A stretch of DNA of 64,000 bases from Tolypothrix tenuis PCC 7101 (GTDB taxonomy: Bacteria > Cyanobacteriota > Cyanobacteriia > Cyanobacteriales > Nostocaceae). Where the stretch lies: contig NZ_AP018248.1 in NCBI RefSeq assembly GCF_002368295.1, positions 1,769,477 through 1,833,476 of the forward strand. The letters are read 5' to 3'. Below, one piece after another: positions 17,307-25,498 of this stretch. Every line of letters starts with the position of its first letter. Positions within the stretch are counted from its first letter, which is position 1. Below the pieces are notes generated by a model that was not told the DNA's origin, did not search any database, and saw nothing but the letters and a program-made list of their open reading frames with translations. A program made the translations under genes and the position numbers.

Positions 17307-17894
17307 TTACATAATCTGCTGTAAATGCAACACAAATCCAGGTAAAACATCTTCGCCTGATAAACTTTCAGGGTTATCTAATATCTCTACATCTTTTCCT
17401 GGACGATAAATTTCTACACGCTGATTTTTGCGATCAATTAACCAGCCTAAGCGAGCGCCATTTTCAATATATTCCCGCATTTTTTCCTGCAAATCCTTTA
17501 AAGAATCGCTAGGGGAACGTAACTCGACAACAAAATCAGGACAAATAGGGGCAAACTTTTCTTGTTGTTCTGGGGTTAAAGCATTCCAGAGATCAATTTT
17601 TACCCAAGAAGCATCAGGGGAACGTTCTGCACCATTGGGTAATTTAAAGCCACCATTAGAGTCAAAAGCGATTCCTAAATCATTGGTATCTACCCAATTA
17701 AACAGCTTTTGAGTAAGTCTGCCGTTACGATTACTAGTTTCTCCACCAGTTGGTGCCATAATTAGTACTTCCCCTGATGCCGTACGCTCAAATCGATAAT
17801 TGCGGTTTTTCTGACACATCTGGAAAAACTGCTCATCAGTCAAGTCGATTTCTAATTTTAGGGTAGAAGGCAAAGTGATTGTCGCTGTGTCCAT
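17307..17894 (-). CDS. Uma2-family putative restriction-fold nuclease (DUF820)
   Basis: This 195-residue protein belongs to the Uma2 family, greatly expanded in cyanobacteria. The PD-(D/E)xK core is visible: SPDASWV (Asp94), then CPDFVVELRSPSD (Glu124), and a YIENGARLGWLID segment. Biochemical roles of the family are mostly unproven. It is a monocistronic gene with HIP1 sites clustered just upstream. Confidence 0.9.
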   Translation of the reverse strand: MDTATITLPSTLKLEIDLTDEQFFQMCQKNRNYRFERTASGEVLIMAPTGGETSNRNGRLTQKLFNWVDTNDLGIAFDSNGGFKLPNGAERSPDASWVKIDLWNALTPEQQEKFAPICPDFVVELRSPSDSLKDLQEKMREYIENGARLGWLIDRKNQRVEIYRPGKDVEILDNPESLSGEDVLPGFVLHLQQIM

Positions 17895-17938
17895 AAACTT
17901 AGCCCAACATCTTACTTTCTATTTTAGTAGAGTTTGGG

Positions 17939-18014
17939 GAGCGATCGCATAAAAGTAAGCTTACTTATACTAAGCGATCGCGCTTTGCAAACCAACATAA
18001 AGGCGATCGCTAAA
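17939..18014. other. Cluster of three HIP1 (GCGATCGC) sites
   Basis: Three GCGATCGC octamers occur within about 75 bp, between the Uma2 gene and the nuclease-like gene at 18050. HIP1 is overrepresented genome-wide in many cyanobacteria; this density is a local high. Confidence 0.8.
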
Positions 18015-18049
18015 TATTATTCGCACCTTTTAGTATATGCAAATATGTC

Positions 18050-19231
18050 TTAGGGGCTAAACTGAGCTAGATTCTCACTAATTATCTTTTCTATTTTTAC
18101 AAAGTCATCTTTGATAAAATTGTCCCAAGAGTTATGAATCTTTTGCATTAAATCCTCAACGTTTGCATCTTTATAATCTGTACTATTTAAAATATCTTTT
18201 TGATAAATAGTTATCCACCTCTCAGACCATCTAGTATTTTTCTTAAAAATTGTCTGGCTACTTAGGGAAAATTTATGTAGCTTTTCACGTATAGATGTCT
18301 CACCAGCACTAATTCCTAACTGTATTCCAAAATATTCTAAATTATTATCCAAATAAAAGTATAGTGGTAAATTGCTATTTTTCCATTCTTTGACATCAAC
18401 TCCTATAGATTTACTTTTAAATAAAATTACCGTGAATTTTTGCTTTTCAATATCTCTACTTAATAAGTCATAAACCTTGGTGACTATTTCGGATTGTAAA
18501 TCCGGACGATGTTCAAAGATTAAATCAAGGGCTTTTTTATGCTTAAAATATATTTTACGGCAGAGTTCAGCAACTTCTGAATTATTCATAATCTGTCTCC
18601 TAATTAATGTAGAATAATGAGTTATCAATGTATAAACATCTGTACCAAGGGTCGATTTATAATTATTGGAAATACTATCAAGTATTTCAACCACATTAGA
18701 GTACTTATATATTCTCCAATTTTCGTCAGATGGTTGCTCACCTTTTGGCGTTAAATAAATCAATATTTTTCGATAATGTCTATATTCATTCTCAATAATT
18801 TCGCGATATCTTTCTAGTTGATTTGAATGTTCTCCAGAATCAACCTTGTTTTCTATCGCACAAACTAATTGATGACGCGGTGATTGTATTAAAATATCAA
18901 TATTTTGCCACTCTCGTCTAACCTCAGCATCTTTTAAATCAGCTATATCAATATCAACAGCGCTAATATTTGCATACTTTTCATCTTTAGGCTTCTCTGT
19001 CTCTAGCAATACTCGCTTGAGAAATCGCTTCAGAAAAATATCATCTAGTCTGTGATTTTGAGATGGGTTTAACAAGAATGCTAAAAAGTTTGAGTGACGT
19101 ATTTCCTGGCGCACTACGCCAATTGCTTCAAAAATATTGAACTGTGCGAGCTTTGATTCCAGTTCTTCTAATTCTTCATTATCAACAATAAATTTTTCTA
19201 GTAATGCTCGGTCTTTTGTTGTTATTGTCAT
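18050..19231 (-). CDS. PD-(D/E)XK nuclease superfamily protein
   Basis: This protein of about 393 residues opens with MTITTKDRALLEKF. A block RHSNFLAFLLNPSQNH precedes a nuclease core with WQNIDILI and CAIENKVDSGEHSNQLERY. The E-x-K motif and upstream acidic residue are characteristic of PD-(D/E)XK restriction-like folds (PDDEXK_4 type). The rest is helix-rich and unrecognised. Such proteins are often accessory and defence-associated, but no methylase or other partner is adjacent. The frame is open 24 codons further upstream; ATG 19231 is chosen because the extension looks unlike coding sequence. Confidence 0.78.
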   Translation of the reverse strand: MTITTKDRALLEKFIVDNEELEELESKLAQFNIFEAIGVVRQEIRHSNFLAFLLNPSQNHRLDDIFLKRFLKRVLLETEKPKDEKYANISAVDIDIADLKDAEVRREWQNIDILIQSPRHQLVCAIENKVDSGEHSNQLERYREIIENEYRHYRKILIYLTPKGEQPSDENWRIYKYSNVVEILDSISNNYKSTLGTDVYTLITHYSTLIRRQIMNNSEVAELCRKIYFKHKKALDLIFEHRPDLQSEIVTKVYDLLSRDIEKQKFTVILFKSKSIGVDVKEWKNSNLPLYFYLDNNLEYFGIQLGISAGETSIREKLHKFSLSSQTIFKKNTRWSERWITIYQKDILNSTDYKDANVEDLMQKIHNSWDNFIKDDFVKIEKIISENLAQFSP

Positions 19232-19468
19232 TACTAATGAATTTTCTGATGAACAACAGTTGTATTGTTCCCAGAAATTAAGCAAAGATAACCTTGATAC
19301 CAAAAATCAGGTTTTTACCGAATTTTCAACAGAATAGTTCCGTAAATAATGACAAAACGCTTTTTTTGATTTATAGTCTCCGCTCAGGGGAAAAAGTGTC
19401 AGAATCGAGGAAGCGATCGCAATTTTCTATGATCGCACTGTTCCTCAAGGCAAACTCTGGAGGGTAAC

Positions 19469-20863
19469 TTGCCTAAATCGATTCAATCTGTTCAACCACC
19501 ACTCAAATTTATCCCCCAACGCTTGAACCGCATTGTCCTCCAGATTTCTCAGTGGTTGTTACCATTTTTTCTACGGTTTCGCACTCGCCCCTGGTTAGTG
19601 GCGGGTATTGTTGAGATTGAAGCTAAAAATGCTGAGGTGTTAGCCCAGCTTTATCAACAGTTTCAATCTGGTAAAGTTCGCTTTTTGTTGGCGTTTCGAC
19701 ATCCAGAGGTGGACGATCCTCTGTGTATGTTCTATTTACTGTCTCGGATTGTACCCAAGGTTGCGAAGGAAAAAGGAATAGCCTTGCAATACCCCGTTCA
19801 CTCCCATTTTCTTTATGATCGCGGTATGACTTTGTGGGCTGGGGACTGGCTGGGGTGGTTTTTCTCGCGCATGGGAGGTTTGCCAATCCGTCGCGGTAGG
19901 CGATTAGATAGACAAGCTATCCAAACAGCAAGGGAGTTATTTGCTAATAGCGGTATACCGATCGCAGTAGCACCGGAAGGTGGAAATAATGGTCATAGCC
20001 AGATTGTTAGTCCCTTAGAACCTGGTGTGGCTCAATTGGGGTTTTGGTGTGTAGAAGATTTACTCAAAGCCCAACGTTCTGAGACTGTTTTTATTGTCCC
20101 GGTTTCTGTTCAGTATCGCTTCGTTAATCCACCTTGGGCAAAGTTACATCGGCTGTTGAGGAAATTGGAAATTGATAGTGGTTTATCAGTACAATCATCC
20201 GATCAATTAAGTGGCGATCAACCGCAAGAAATTGATTATCAACGCCTCTGTCGGCTAGCAGAATATGTGATTTCTGAGATGGAGGAGTTTTATCGCCGTT
20301 TCTATCATCAACATTTACCAGATACACCCGAACTGGAAATTATTGAGCGACTACATCGCCTCATGGATACTGGTTTGAAAGTAACTGAGCAATATTTTAA
20401 TATCCAGTCGCAGGGAAATTTTATTGATCGCTGTCGCCGCTTGGAAGAAGTAGGCTGGAGTTATATTTACCGTGAAGATATAGCTGATATTCATGCTTTA
20501 CCACCCTTCAAACGGGGATTAGCTGATTGGATTGCGGAAGAAGCAGATTTGCGGATGCGACATATGCGCTTGGTGGAAAGTTTTGTTGCTGTTACTGCTA
20601 GCTATATTCAAGAACAGGCAACTGCTGAACGATTTGCCGAAACATTATTAATCATCTTCGATATGCTATCTCGAATTGGCGATCGCCAAAAAATGCCCGC
20701 CCGTCCCCGCTTAGGATGGCGAAAAGCCCAAATCACTATCGGCGAACCAATTTCGGTAAGCGATCGCTATTTTAAGTCCCAAGGCGATCGCCAAGCATCT
20801 AGACAAGCTGTCAGTCAGTTAACTAAGAATTTAAAAACTGAATTAGACCAATTGATTGAATAG
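19469..20863 (+). CDS. PlsC-like glycerolipid acyltransferase family protein
   Basis: This 464-residue protein has an N-terminal acyltransferase domain: FRHPEVDDP supplies the H-x4-D motif (His78, Asp83), followed by GGLPIRRGR and IAVAPEGGNNG. The C-terminal 250 residues are helical and not a standard PlsC part, so the acceptor may differ from lysophosphatidate. The start is a TTG at 19469 with a strong GGAGGG site at 19459-19464. Heptamer repeats follow the stop. Confidence 0.8.
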   Translation: MPKSIQSVQPPLKFIPQRLNRIVLQISQWLLPFFLRFRTRPWLVAGIVEIEAKNAEVLAQLYQQFQSGKVRFLLAFRHPEVDDPLCMFYLLSRIVPKVAKEKGIALQYPVHSHFLYDRGMTLWAGDWLGWFFSRMGGLPIRRGRRLDRQAIQTARELFANSGIPIAVAPEGGNNGHSQIVSPLEPGVAQLGFWCVEDLLKAQRSETVFIVPVSVQYRFVNPPWAKLHRLLRKLEIDSGLSVQSSDQLSGDQPQEIDYQRLCRLAEYVISEMEEFYRRFYHQHLPDTPELEIIERLHRLMDTGLKVTEQYFNIQSQGNFIDRCRRLEEVGWSYIYREDIADIHALPPFKRGLADWIAEEADLRMRHMRLVESFVAVTASYIQEQATAERFAETLLIIFDMLSRIGDRQKMPARPRLGWRKAQITIGEPISVSDRYFKSQGDRQASRQAVSQLTKNLKTELDQLIE

Positions 20864-20870
20864 TTGGGGT

Positions 20871-20940
20871 TTGGTAATTGGTAATTGGTAATTGGTAATT
20901 GGTAATTGGTAATTGGTAATTGGTAATTGGTGATTGGTAA
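20871..20940. repeat. TTGGTAA heptamer array
   Basis: Eight perfect TTGGTAA units in tandem, then TTGGTGA and one more TTGGTAA. It is among the most regular heptamer arrays in the window. Confidence 0.92.
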
Positions 20941-21018
20941 TGGGAAATCGGTGATGAGAAATTCTTCTTATATCGCTCATCTACCAGTCCCCATTACCCC
21001 TTATCCCTTGCTGTTTTT

Positions 21019-21765
21019 CTAGCCACCAATCAAGCTGTTAGCTTCAGAAAATAGAATGAGGAGGAAAGCAACTAATAATACAAAACCGATCAAACTTAAG
21101 CTAGTAGTCCAGTTAGCACGGGCGATGAAAACTGAGAGACTAAAACGCTCAGATTGGGCAAACATACCCGTAGGAATCGTAAAGTAGGAACGGGGAAGCT
21201 TGTCTCGGTAATCTGTACCATAACGCGCCATCCGCGCAAAAGGTAATTCACCTTGTGTGCGTTGTGGTAGGATGCGGCGGCGTTGATAGGGAACAGTATC
21301 ATACCCAAAGTTGCTGAGGTATTCTTCGGTGTTGAGTAACTCATCAATTAAGCCTTGCAATCCTTTAGTTGCTAGCACAATCGACCAAGCATGTTTTTCG
21401 CGATCGCTATAAACATTACGACCGAGAATCCGCTGAATGCAAATCTCCGCAAAGCGATAGTTATTGTTACTGTCGTAGATCAGTCTTCTAAAGGAATCTG
21501 ACATTAGCAATCCGCGAATAAAGTCTCTGACAGTAATTTGACCTGCGCGTAATTGAGACTCTAAAAATCGCTGGCGATAGCTATCTAACATTTGTTGCTC
21601 GTTAAAAATCTGGCGATAGGCTGCGGCGATTAATACATCCATTTCAGTAGCAGCAAGGATGTTGTCGGTTGTATAAATCCTGGGCTGCTCATCACTGGGA
21701 ACTTCAAACCCTTTTACTCGATGATTTTGAGATAAGGGTGCATACTCTAACAGAGGAATCGACAT
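21019..21765 (-). CDS. cpcL: Phycobilisome rod linker of the CpcL (CpcG2) type, membrane-anchored
   Basis: The 248-residue protein has an N-terminal PBS-linker domain (YRQIFNEQQMLDSYRQRFLE, then RDFIRGLLMSDSFRRLIYD and RFAEICIQRILGR), as in rod-core linkers of the CpcG group. Unlike core-binding CpcG it ends in a hydrophobic helix (SLSLIGFVLLVAFLLILF, about residues 218-240). That anchor defines CpcL, which attaches a core-less phycocyanin rod to the thylakoid membrane. There it feeds photosystem I and the NDH-1 supercomplex. The gene stands alone, outside any cpc operon. Confidence 0.92.
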   Translation of the reverse strand: MSIPLLEYAPLSQNHRVKGFEVPSDEQPRIYTTDNILAATEMDVLIAAAYRQIFNEQQMLDSYRQRFLESQLRAGQITVRDFIRGLLMSDSFRRLIYDSNNNYRFAEICIQRILGRNVYSDREKHAWSIVLATKGLQGLIDELLNTEEYLSNFGYDTVPYQRRRILPQRTQGELPFARMARYGTDYRDKLPRSYFTIPTGMFAQSERFSLSVFIARANWTTSLSLIGFVLLVAFLLILFSEANSLIGG

Positions 21766-22347
21766 CAGGGTTCTCCAATCAAATTGGTTGATTAAATTTC
21801 CTTGAAAAACTTGTGTATTTAATCCAAATATTGTGTTTAGCCACGGTGAGCAGTTTGCAGGCCGATGGGAGAATTAATACCAATTCAAAGTTAAGCAAGG
21901 TAGATTTCACTAGTACAGAGGCTGCGTAAATCCTGAGACCTTTTAAAATGGCGCAAAAGCCCAAATACAATTGTTGAGTACAGACGTGATTAATCGCGTT
22001 TTTACTTCCAAAGCAGCGTTACTAGAGTTTCTCTGTGAAGATGGGTTTTCCGCTTTTAGAGAATTGATATCACTTCGTCATCAACGCCTCTGACACTGGA
22101 TGATCGCATACCAGCAGTAAGGAAAATGGTTTGGAAACGGTAAAGAAATCGGAAAGAATTACTAATAGTAATAAATATTGATAGATTGTTATATTTATTT
22201 GAGAAAAATAGTCACGTTATATGATAGAAATTTTTCAATTAAAAAGAACTAAATTTACAGGAAATTTGCAGGACAATTTCTCGTAAAATTTATGTAGGGA
22301 ATCTCAGATTTAAAGATGCAAATTTGTTAAACATATTGCAATTTATT
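21766..22347. other. Long spacer between cpcL and a divergent response regulator
   Basis: About 580 bp without a convincing gene. It contains an AATACCAATTCAAA half-site like the end of the element at 4144. It also holds a degenerate AGACGTGATTAATCGCGTT palindrome at 21982-22000. I looked for the TTGCACA-N4-TTGCACA L box bound by RcaC and did not see it. Confidence 0.5.
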
Positions 22348-23028
22348 ATGAGGATTCTCCTAGTTGAAGATGATGTGCTGCTAGCAGAAACTTTGGCAGA
22401 GGCCCTAACTAACCAGCTTTATGTGGTTGATGTAGTCCATGATGGCGAAGCTGGTTGGTATCAAGCAAAAACCTTAGATTATGATTTGCTATTGTTGGAT
22501 GTGATGTTACCAGAATTGGATGGCATCAGTCTTTGTCATCGCTTGCGATCGCATAGTTATCATTTGCCTATCCTCATGCTCTCAGCTTGTGACACAATCA
22601 ACGAGGAGATTAATGGGCTGGATGTGGGAGCAGATGACTATGTAGTGAAACCTGTAGAGTTACAAAAACTCTTTGCGCGGATTCGCGCCTTGCTGCGGCG
22701 AGGATCTATGACTTCATCACCAATCCTTCAATGGGGAGATTTACGTCTCAATCCCAGCACTTATGAAGTCAGCTATGGAGAAACACCCATCCATTTGACA
22801 CCCAAAGAGTACGGAATTTTAGAACTGCTGTTGCGAAATGGTCGCCGGGTTCTGAGTCGCCGCGTCATGATTGAACATATTTGGGGATTAGAATCACCAC
22901 CAGACGAACATGTTGTGAAAGTTCATATCCGGGGACTACGCCGAAAACTGAAAGCAGCTGGTGCTGCTGAAAACCTAATTGAAACAGTTCACAGCATGGG
23001 TTATCGTTTGAATCAACAGAATGATTAA
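22348..23028 (+). CDS. OmpR-family response regulator (orphan)
   Basis: This 226-residue regulator has a receiver domain with acidic residues at 8-9, phospho-acceptor Asp51 (LLLLDVMLP) and the lysine in DDYVVKPVE. A winged-helix DNA-binding domain follows (LTPKEYGILELLLRNGRR, VKVHIRGLRRKL, SMGYRL). ATG 22348 gives the canonical MRILLVEDD start; the frame extends eight codons upstream to a TTG. No kinase is adjacent. The sequence is close to the N-terminal half of the RcaC-like protein at 25499, suggesting a shared origin. Confidence 0.92.
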   Translation: MRILLVEDDVLLAETLAEALTNQLYVVDVVHDGEAGWYQAKTLDYDLLLLDVMLPELDGISLCHRLRSHSYHLPILMLSACDTINEEINGLDVGADDYVVKPVELQKLFARIRALLRRGSMTSSPILQWGDLRLNPSTYEVSYGETPIHLTPKEYGILELLLRNGRRVLSRRVMIEHIWGLESPPDEHVVKVHIRGLRRKLKAAGAAENLIETVHSMGYRLNQQND

Positions 23029-23143
23029 TTCGTAATACCCTTCGGGAAGCCGCTACGCGTCTACGTAATTCGTAATATCATTTACGCCTGCAGCTTGTCG
23101 TATTACAAGTGAGAGCTTGATAGTTTCCTATTTAGCTCAATTC

Positions 23144-23518
23144 TCAACTATTTTGTCTTTTCCAGGCGAAGTAAGAATTTAAATCTCTATTGGTGACTAT
23201 ATAAATCAGGATGATGATACTCAGAACAGCCATAATCAAACTTCCGATGCTAAGAAAAAGGGAAAGTTTGCCACTCAGTAAAATAACCATTGTGACTAGA
23301 ATGACAGCCAGGAAACTACAAAGACTCATCATCACCCATTTTGCCCATTTATGCCCTTGCAGCACAAAGTACATGACTACAATTGTGAGTAAAATCCGTC
23401 CAATAGCCCATCTATCTCGTGCAGCGATCACCAGCGTAGTATCTAAAATACAAAGCAAGATAAACATAGCCAGTAATGTATTTCGAGCTTTTAAGGCAGC
23501 TTGATCTATCTGGAGCAT
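23144..23518 (-). CDS. Small integral membrane protein, four predicted spans
   Basis: This 124-residue protein has about four hydrophobic helices (around residues 14-32, 40-54, 62-82 and 88-110). It has a basic N-terminal region and a charged C-terminus (YFAWKRQNS). I recognise no family. It is convergent with the preceding response regulator. Confidence 0.65.
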   Translation of the reverse strand: MLQIDQAALKARNTLLAMFILLCILDTTLVIAARDRWAIGRILLTIVVMYFVLQGHKWAKWVMMSLCSFLAVILVTMVILLSGKLSLFLSIGSLIMAVLSIIILIYIVTNRDLNSYFAWKRQNS

Positions 23519-24108
23519 GGCTTTTTTATGGTAGTAGGATATTGATAGTTATTTTGTCATAACTATATGAATCTGATTTAATTTCTGAAAAAATCTCAGT
23601 CAGCCGTAATGTACTAAAAGCTTTGGGGCTGATGCGTTACGCTATCGCTAACGCATCCTACATGAACTTCAAAAATCAAATATGAGTCTTATATATAGGC
23701 AGATAAACAATTCTTCATTATGTTATTTTCTGCCCATATCCGAATTAATTAAATATCAATTTTGCGCTGCAAATCGATGCAAAACAGAAAACAAATTATC
23801 GCCGCATTTCTACTATGCTCATCAGCGAATTGCTTTCAAAGCTTGCATTAATTAACTTGAAAAAACTAGCTTTAGCTAATATCGTTTCATATTATGACAG
23901 ATTGTATACAAACAGCCTGTTAATTGATATTAGAATGCTTAACATCTGCAAAATTCGGGATGTTGCCCATCAAATTTGAAATTTTAGATTTTGGATTGAA
24001 CATTCACAACTTAAGATTTAAAAAAGTCTGGTTGCTTGATAACAGTATGAAAGCAAGCAAGATTATTTGCGAAATAAATCCAAAATCCAAAATTGATTGG
24101 TTGAGTTA
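23519..24108. other. Intergenic region with REP-like palindrome, no gene seen
   Basis: It holds a REP palindrome at 23631-23657, followed by about 60 bp similar to the region right of copy 1. The rest is AT-rich. A low-complexity repeat of ATTTTGGATT-like words (about 23985-24100) could form a loose hairpin. A plus-strand ORF here has no coding character. Confidence 0.5.
23631..23657. repeat. REP-like palindrome, copy 3
   Basis: GATGCGTTA pairs perfectly with TAACGCATC around a CGCTATCGC loop. The right flank ends in AAATATGAGTC, the same place where copy 1 has been interrupted by the MITE-like element. Confidence 0.8.
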
Positions 24109-24543
24109 TCACCATTCTTCTGTAAAAGAATATTCTCCTGAACTGAAAACTGGAATCGGTTGTGGTTCCTGTTTTACGGGAGTTGGTGGTTTAATCTCAC
24201 AACTTTCACTAGAGTGGTTCTGTTCTTGATGGTGAAGCGATGAAAAGGGAGATTCAGCGTAATGTGCTGAAGTTGGGACATGGCTTTCAACAATGTCAGA
24301 TTGTGGTTGCAGTAACTCAATATGTGCGACTTGAGTATGGGAAGGTGATAAGGTAACGCGGGTAATCTTACCACCGAGGCGATTAATACCCTGAATAGTT
24401 TGAGACAGACAACTATAAGGAATTGTCTTGATGTACTTAGCCTTCCGCATTAATGCTCGATGACAGCCCCCTGTCACTTCAATTGTCACTTGGCGATCGC
24501 TATAGTCACTAAAATCGCCAGGATCAATTATTGTGGTCGCCAT
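24109..24543 (-). CDS. CpcD-like (phycobilisome capping linker) domain protein with long tail
   Basis: This 144-residue protein has an N-terminal block of about 60 residues. TVEVTGGCHRALMRKAKYI is followed by TIPYSCLSQTIQGINRLGG and KITRVTL. This matches the CpcD-like fold found in CpcD, ApcC and the N-terminus of the phycobilisome-attached FNR. The remaining 80 residues are rich in Ser, Pro, Gln and His and look disordered. Its role is probably binding to a phycobilisome rod end or core. The ATG at 24543 is preferred over one 11 codons upstream. It lies 2.3 kb from cpcL. Confidence 0.72.
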   Translation of the reverse strand: MATTIIDPGDFSDYSDRQVTIEVTGGCHRALMRKAKYIKTIPYSCLSQTIQGINRLGGKITRVTLSPSHTQVAHIELLQPQSDIVESHVPTSAHYAESPFSSLHHQEQNHSSESCEIKPPTPVKQEPQPIPVFSSGEYSFTEEW

Positions 24544-24697
24544 ACAAATCACCTTGAATTTCGATGCTGTTAGCAACTTATCATCAACCTGAATCGATGG
24601 ACAACCGAAGTATTAAGTAAATGAATTACACACTGTAATTAAATGGGAACAGAGAAATATCCCTAATCAAAATTAGGCTGTAATTAAATACGGATTC

Positions 24698-24823
24698 TAA
24701 TACTGCTCGGTTAAGGATTGTCAACTCTTAATTTGGTTTGGGGAAAAGGTTAAAGGGGAAGGGTTAAAGGTTTGTTCTTACCCTTTTTCCCCTTTCCCTT
24801 TTGCCCTTAACCGACAAGTATTG
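24698..24823. mobile_element. MITE-like element, family member B (126 bp)
   Basis: It has TAATACTGCTCGGTTAA at the left and TTAACCGACAAGTATTG at the right as inverted termini, with purine-rich and pyrimidine-rich arms inside. Flanks ATACGGATTC (24688-24697) and GTACGGGTTC (24824-24833) agree at 8 of 10 positions, a decayed 10-bp duplication. Confidence 0.75.
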
Positions 24824-24843
24824 GTACGGGTTCTTGATTTTTC

Positions 24844-25323
24844 TTAATAAGGTGTGCCGTCTTTATGGGTAAACTGCCACTTACCTTCTACAAGTAAAGC
24901 TTGAATATCATCATCGGGATATGTTCCTTCATCCCCTGGTGTGCGATCGCCTATTTCTAAATATAAAACTTCCTCTGAGGTTTCGTTGATCAGGTTGTGG
25001 GCGTTTCCAGTTCCCGCTTTGAAGCCTGCACACATCCCTGGTGAGAGCTGAGTTCGACCTTCATCGGTTTGTAGGGTAGGATTCCCCTTTAAAATGTAGA
25101 TAAACTCGTCTTGCTTGGAGTGAGCATGACGCAGGGCGGAAATTGCGTGAGGAGCTAATCTTGTGAGGTTGACACCAAAGTTCGTCAGACCGAACAAATC
25201 GCCCAGTGGATGTTTCTCTCTACCCGCTATGCGAGAAGCAAAAGGCTCTGGATAGTTTGTCAGCTTAGTGCGTGGCGGTGCTTCAGTTACGTGGATGGCG
25301 ATGGGATTGATTGGTGATGCCAT
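24844..25323 (-). CDS. Cupin-domain protein
   Basis: This 159-residue single-cupin protein has motif 1 as RHAHSKQDEFIYILKG (His66, His68, Glu73 as metal ligands) and motif 2 around AGTGNAHNLIN. The terminal region (YPDDDIQALLVEGKWQFTHKDG) matches cupin proteins annotated without a fixed reaction. Its substrate is not deducible. It is divergent from the RcaC-like regulator gene. Confidence 0.88.
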   Translation of the reverse strand: MASPINPIAIHVTEAPPRTKLTNYPEPFASRIAGREKHPLGDLFGLTNFGVNLTRLAPHAISALRHAHSKQDEFIYILKGNPTLQTDEGRTQLSPGMCAGFKAGTGNAHNLINETSEEVLYLEIGDRTPGDEGTYPDDDIQALLVEGKWQFTHKDGTPY

Positions 25324-25498
25324 AGAAGCGCTCTGAGAACATAAGACAAGGGTTAATTATAATTATTATGCGTAAACAAGCAACCTCGAAAGCGATCGCC
25401 ATGATTGACTGTCTGATTTTTCAATTTGAGAGGTTTTGGTTAACAAGCTATCCAAACTGACTACACCCAAAAACCATTCTTCATTGGTAGCCGCATCC

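Noticed and set aside
21766..22347. RcaC-binding L box (TTGCACA direct repeat) upstream of cpcL
   Set aside because: I scanned for the motif by eye and did not find it; a diverged form cannot be excluded.
23924..24229. 101-codon plus-strand ORF
   Set aside because: It begins in AT-rich repeat-like DNA, lacks a ribosome-binding site and overlaps the better supported CpcD-domain gene on the other strand.
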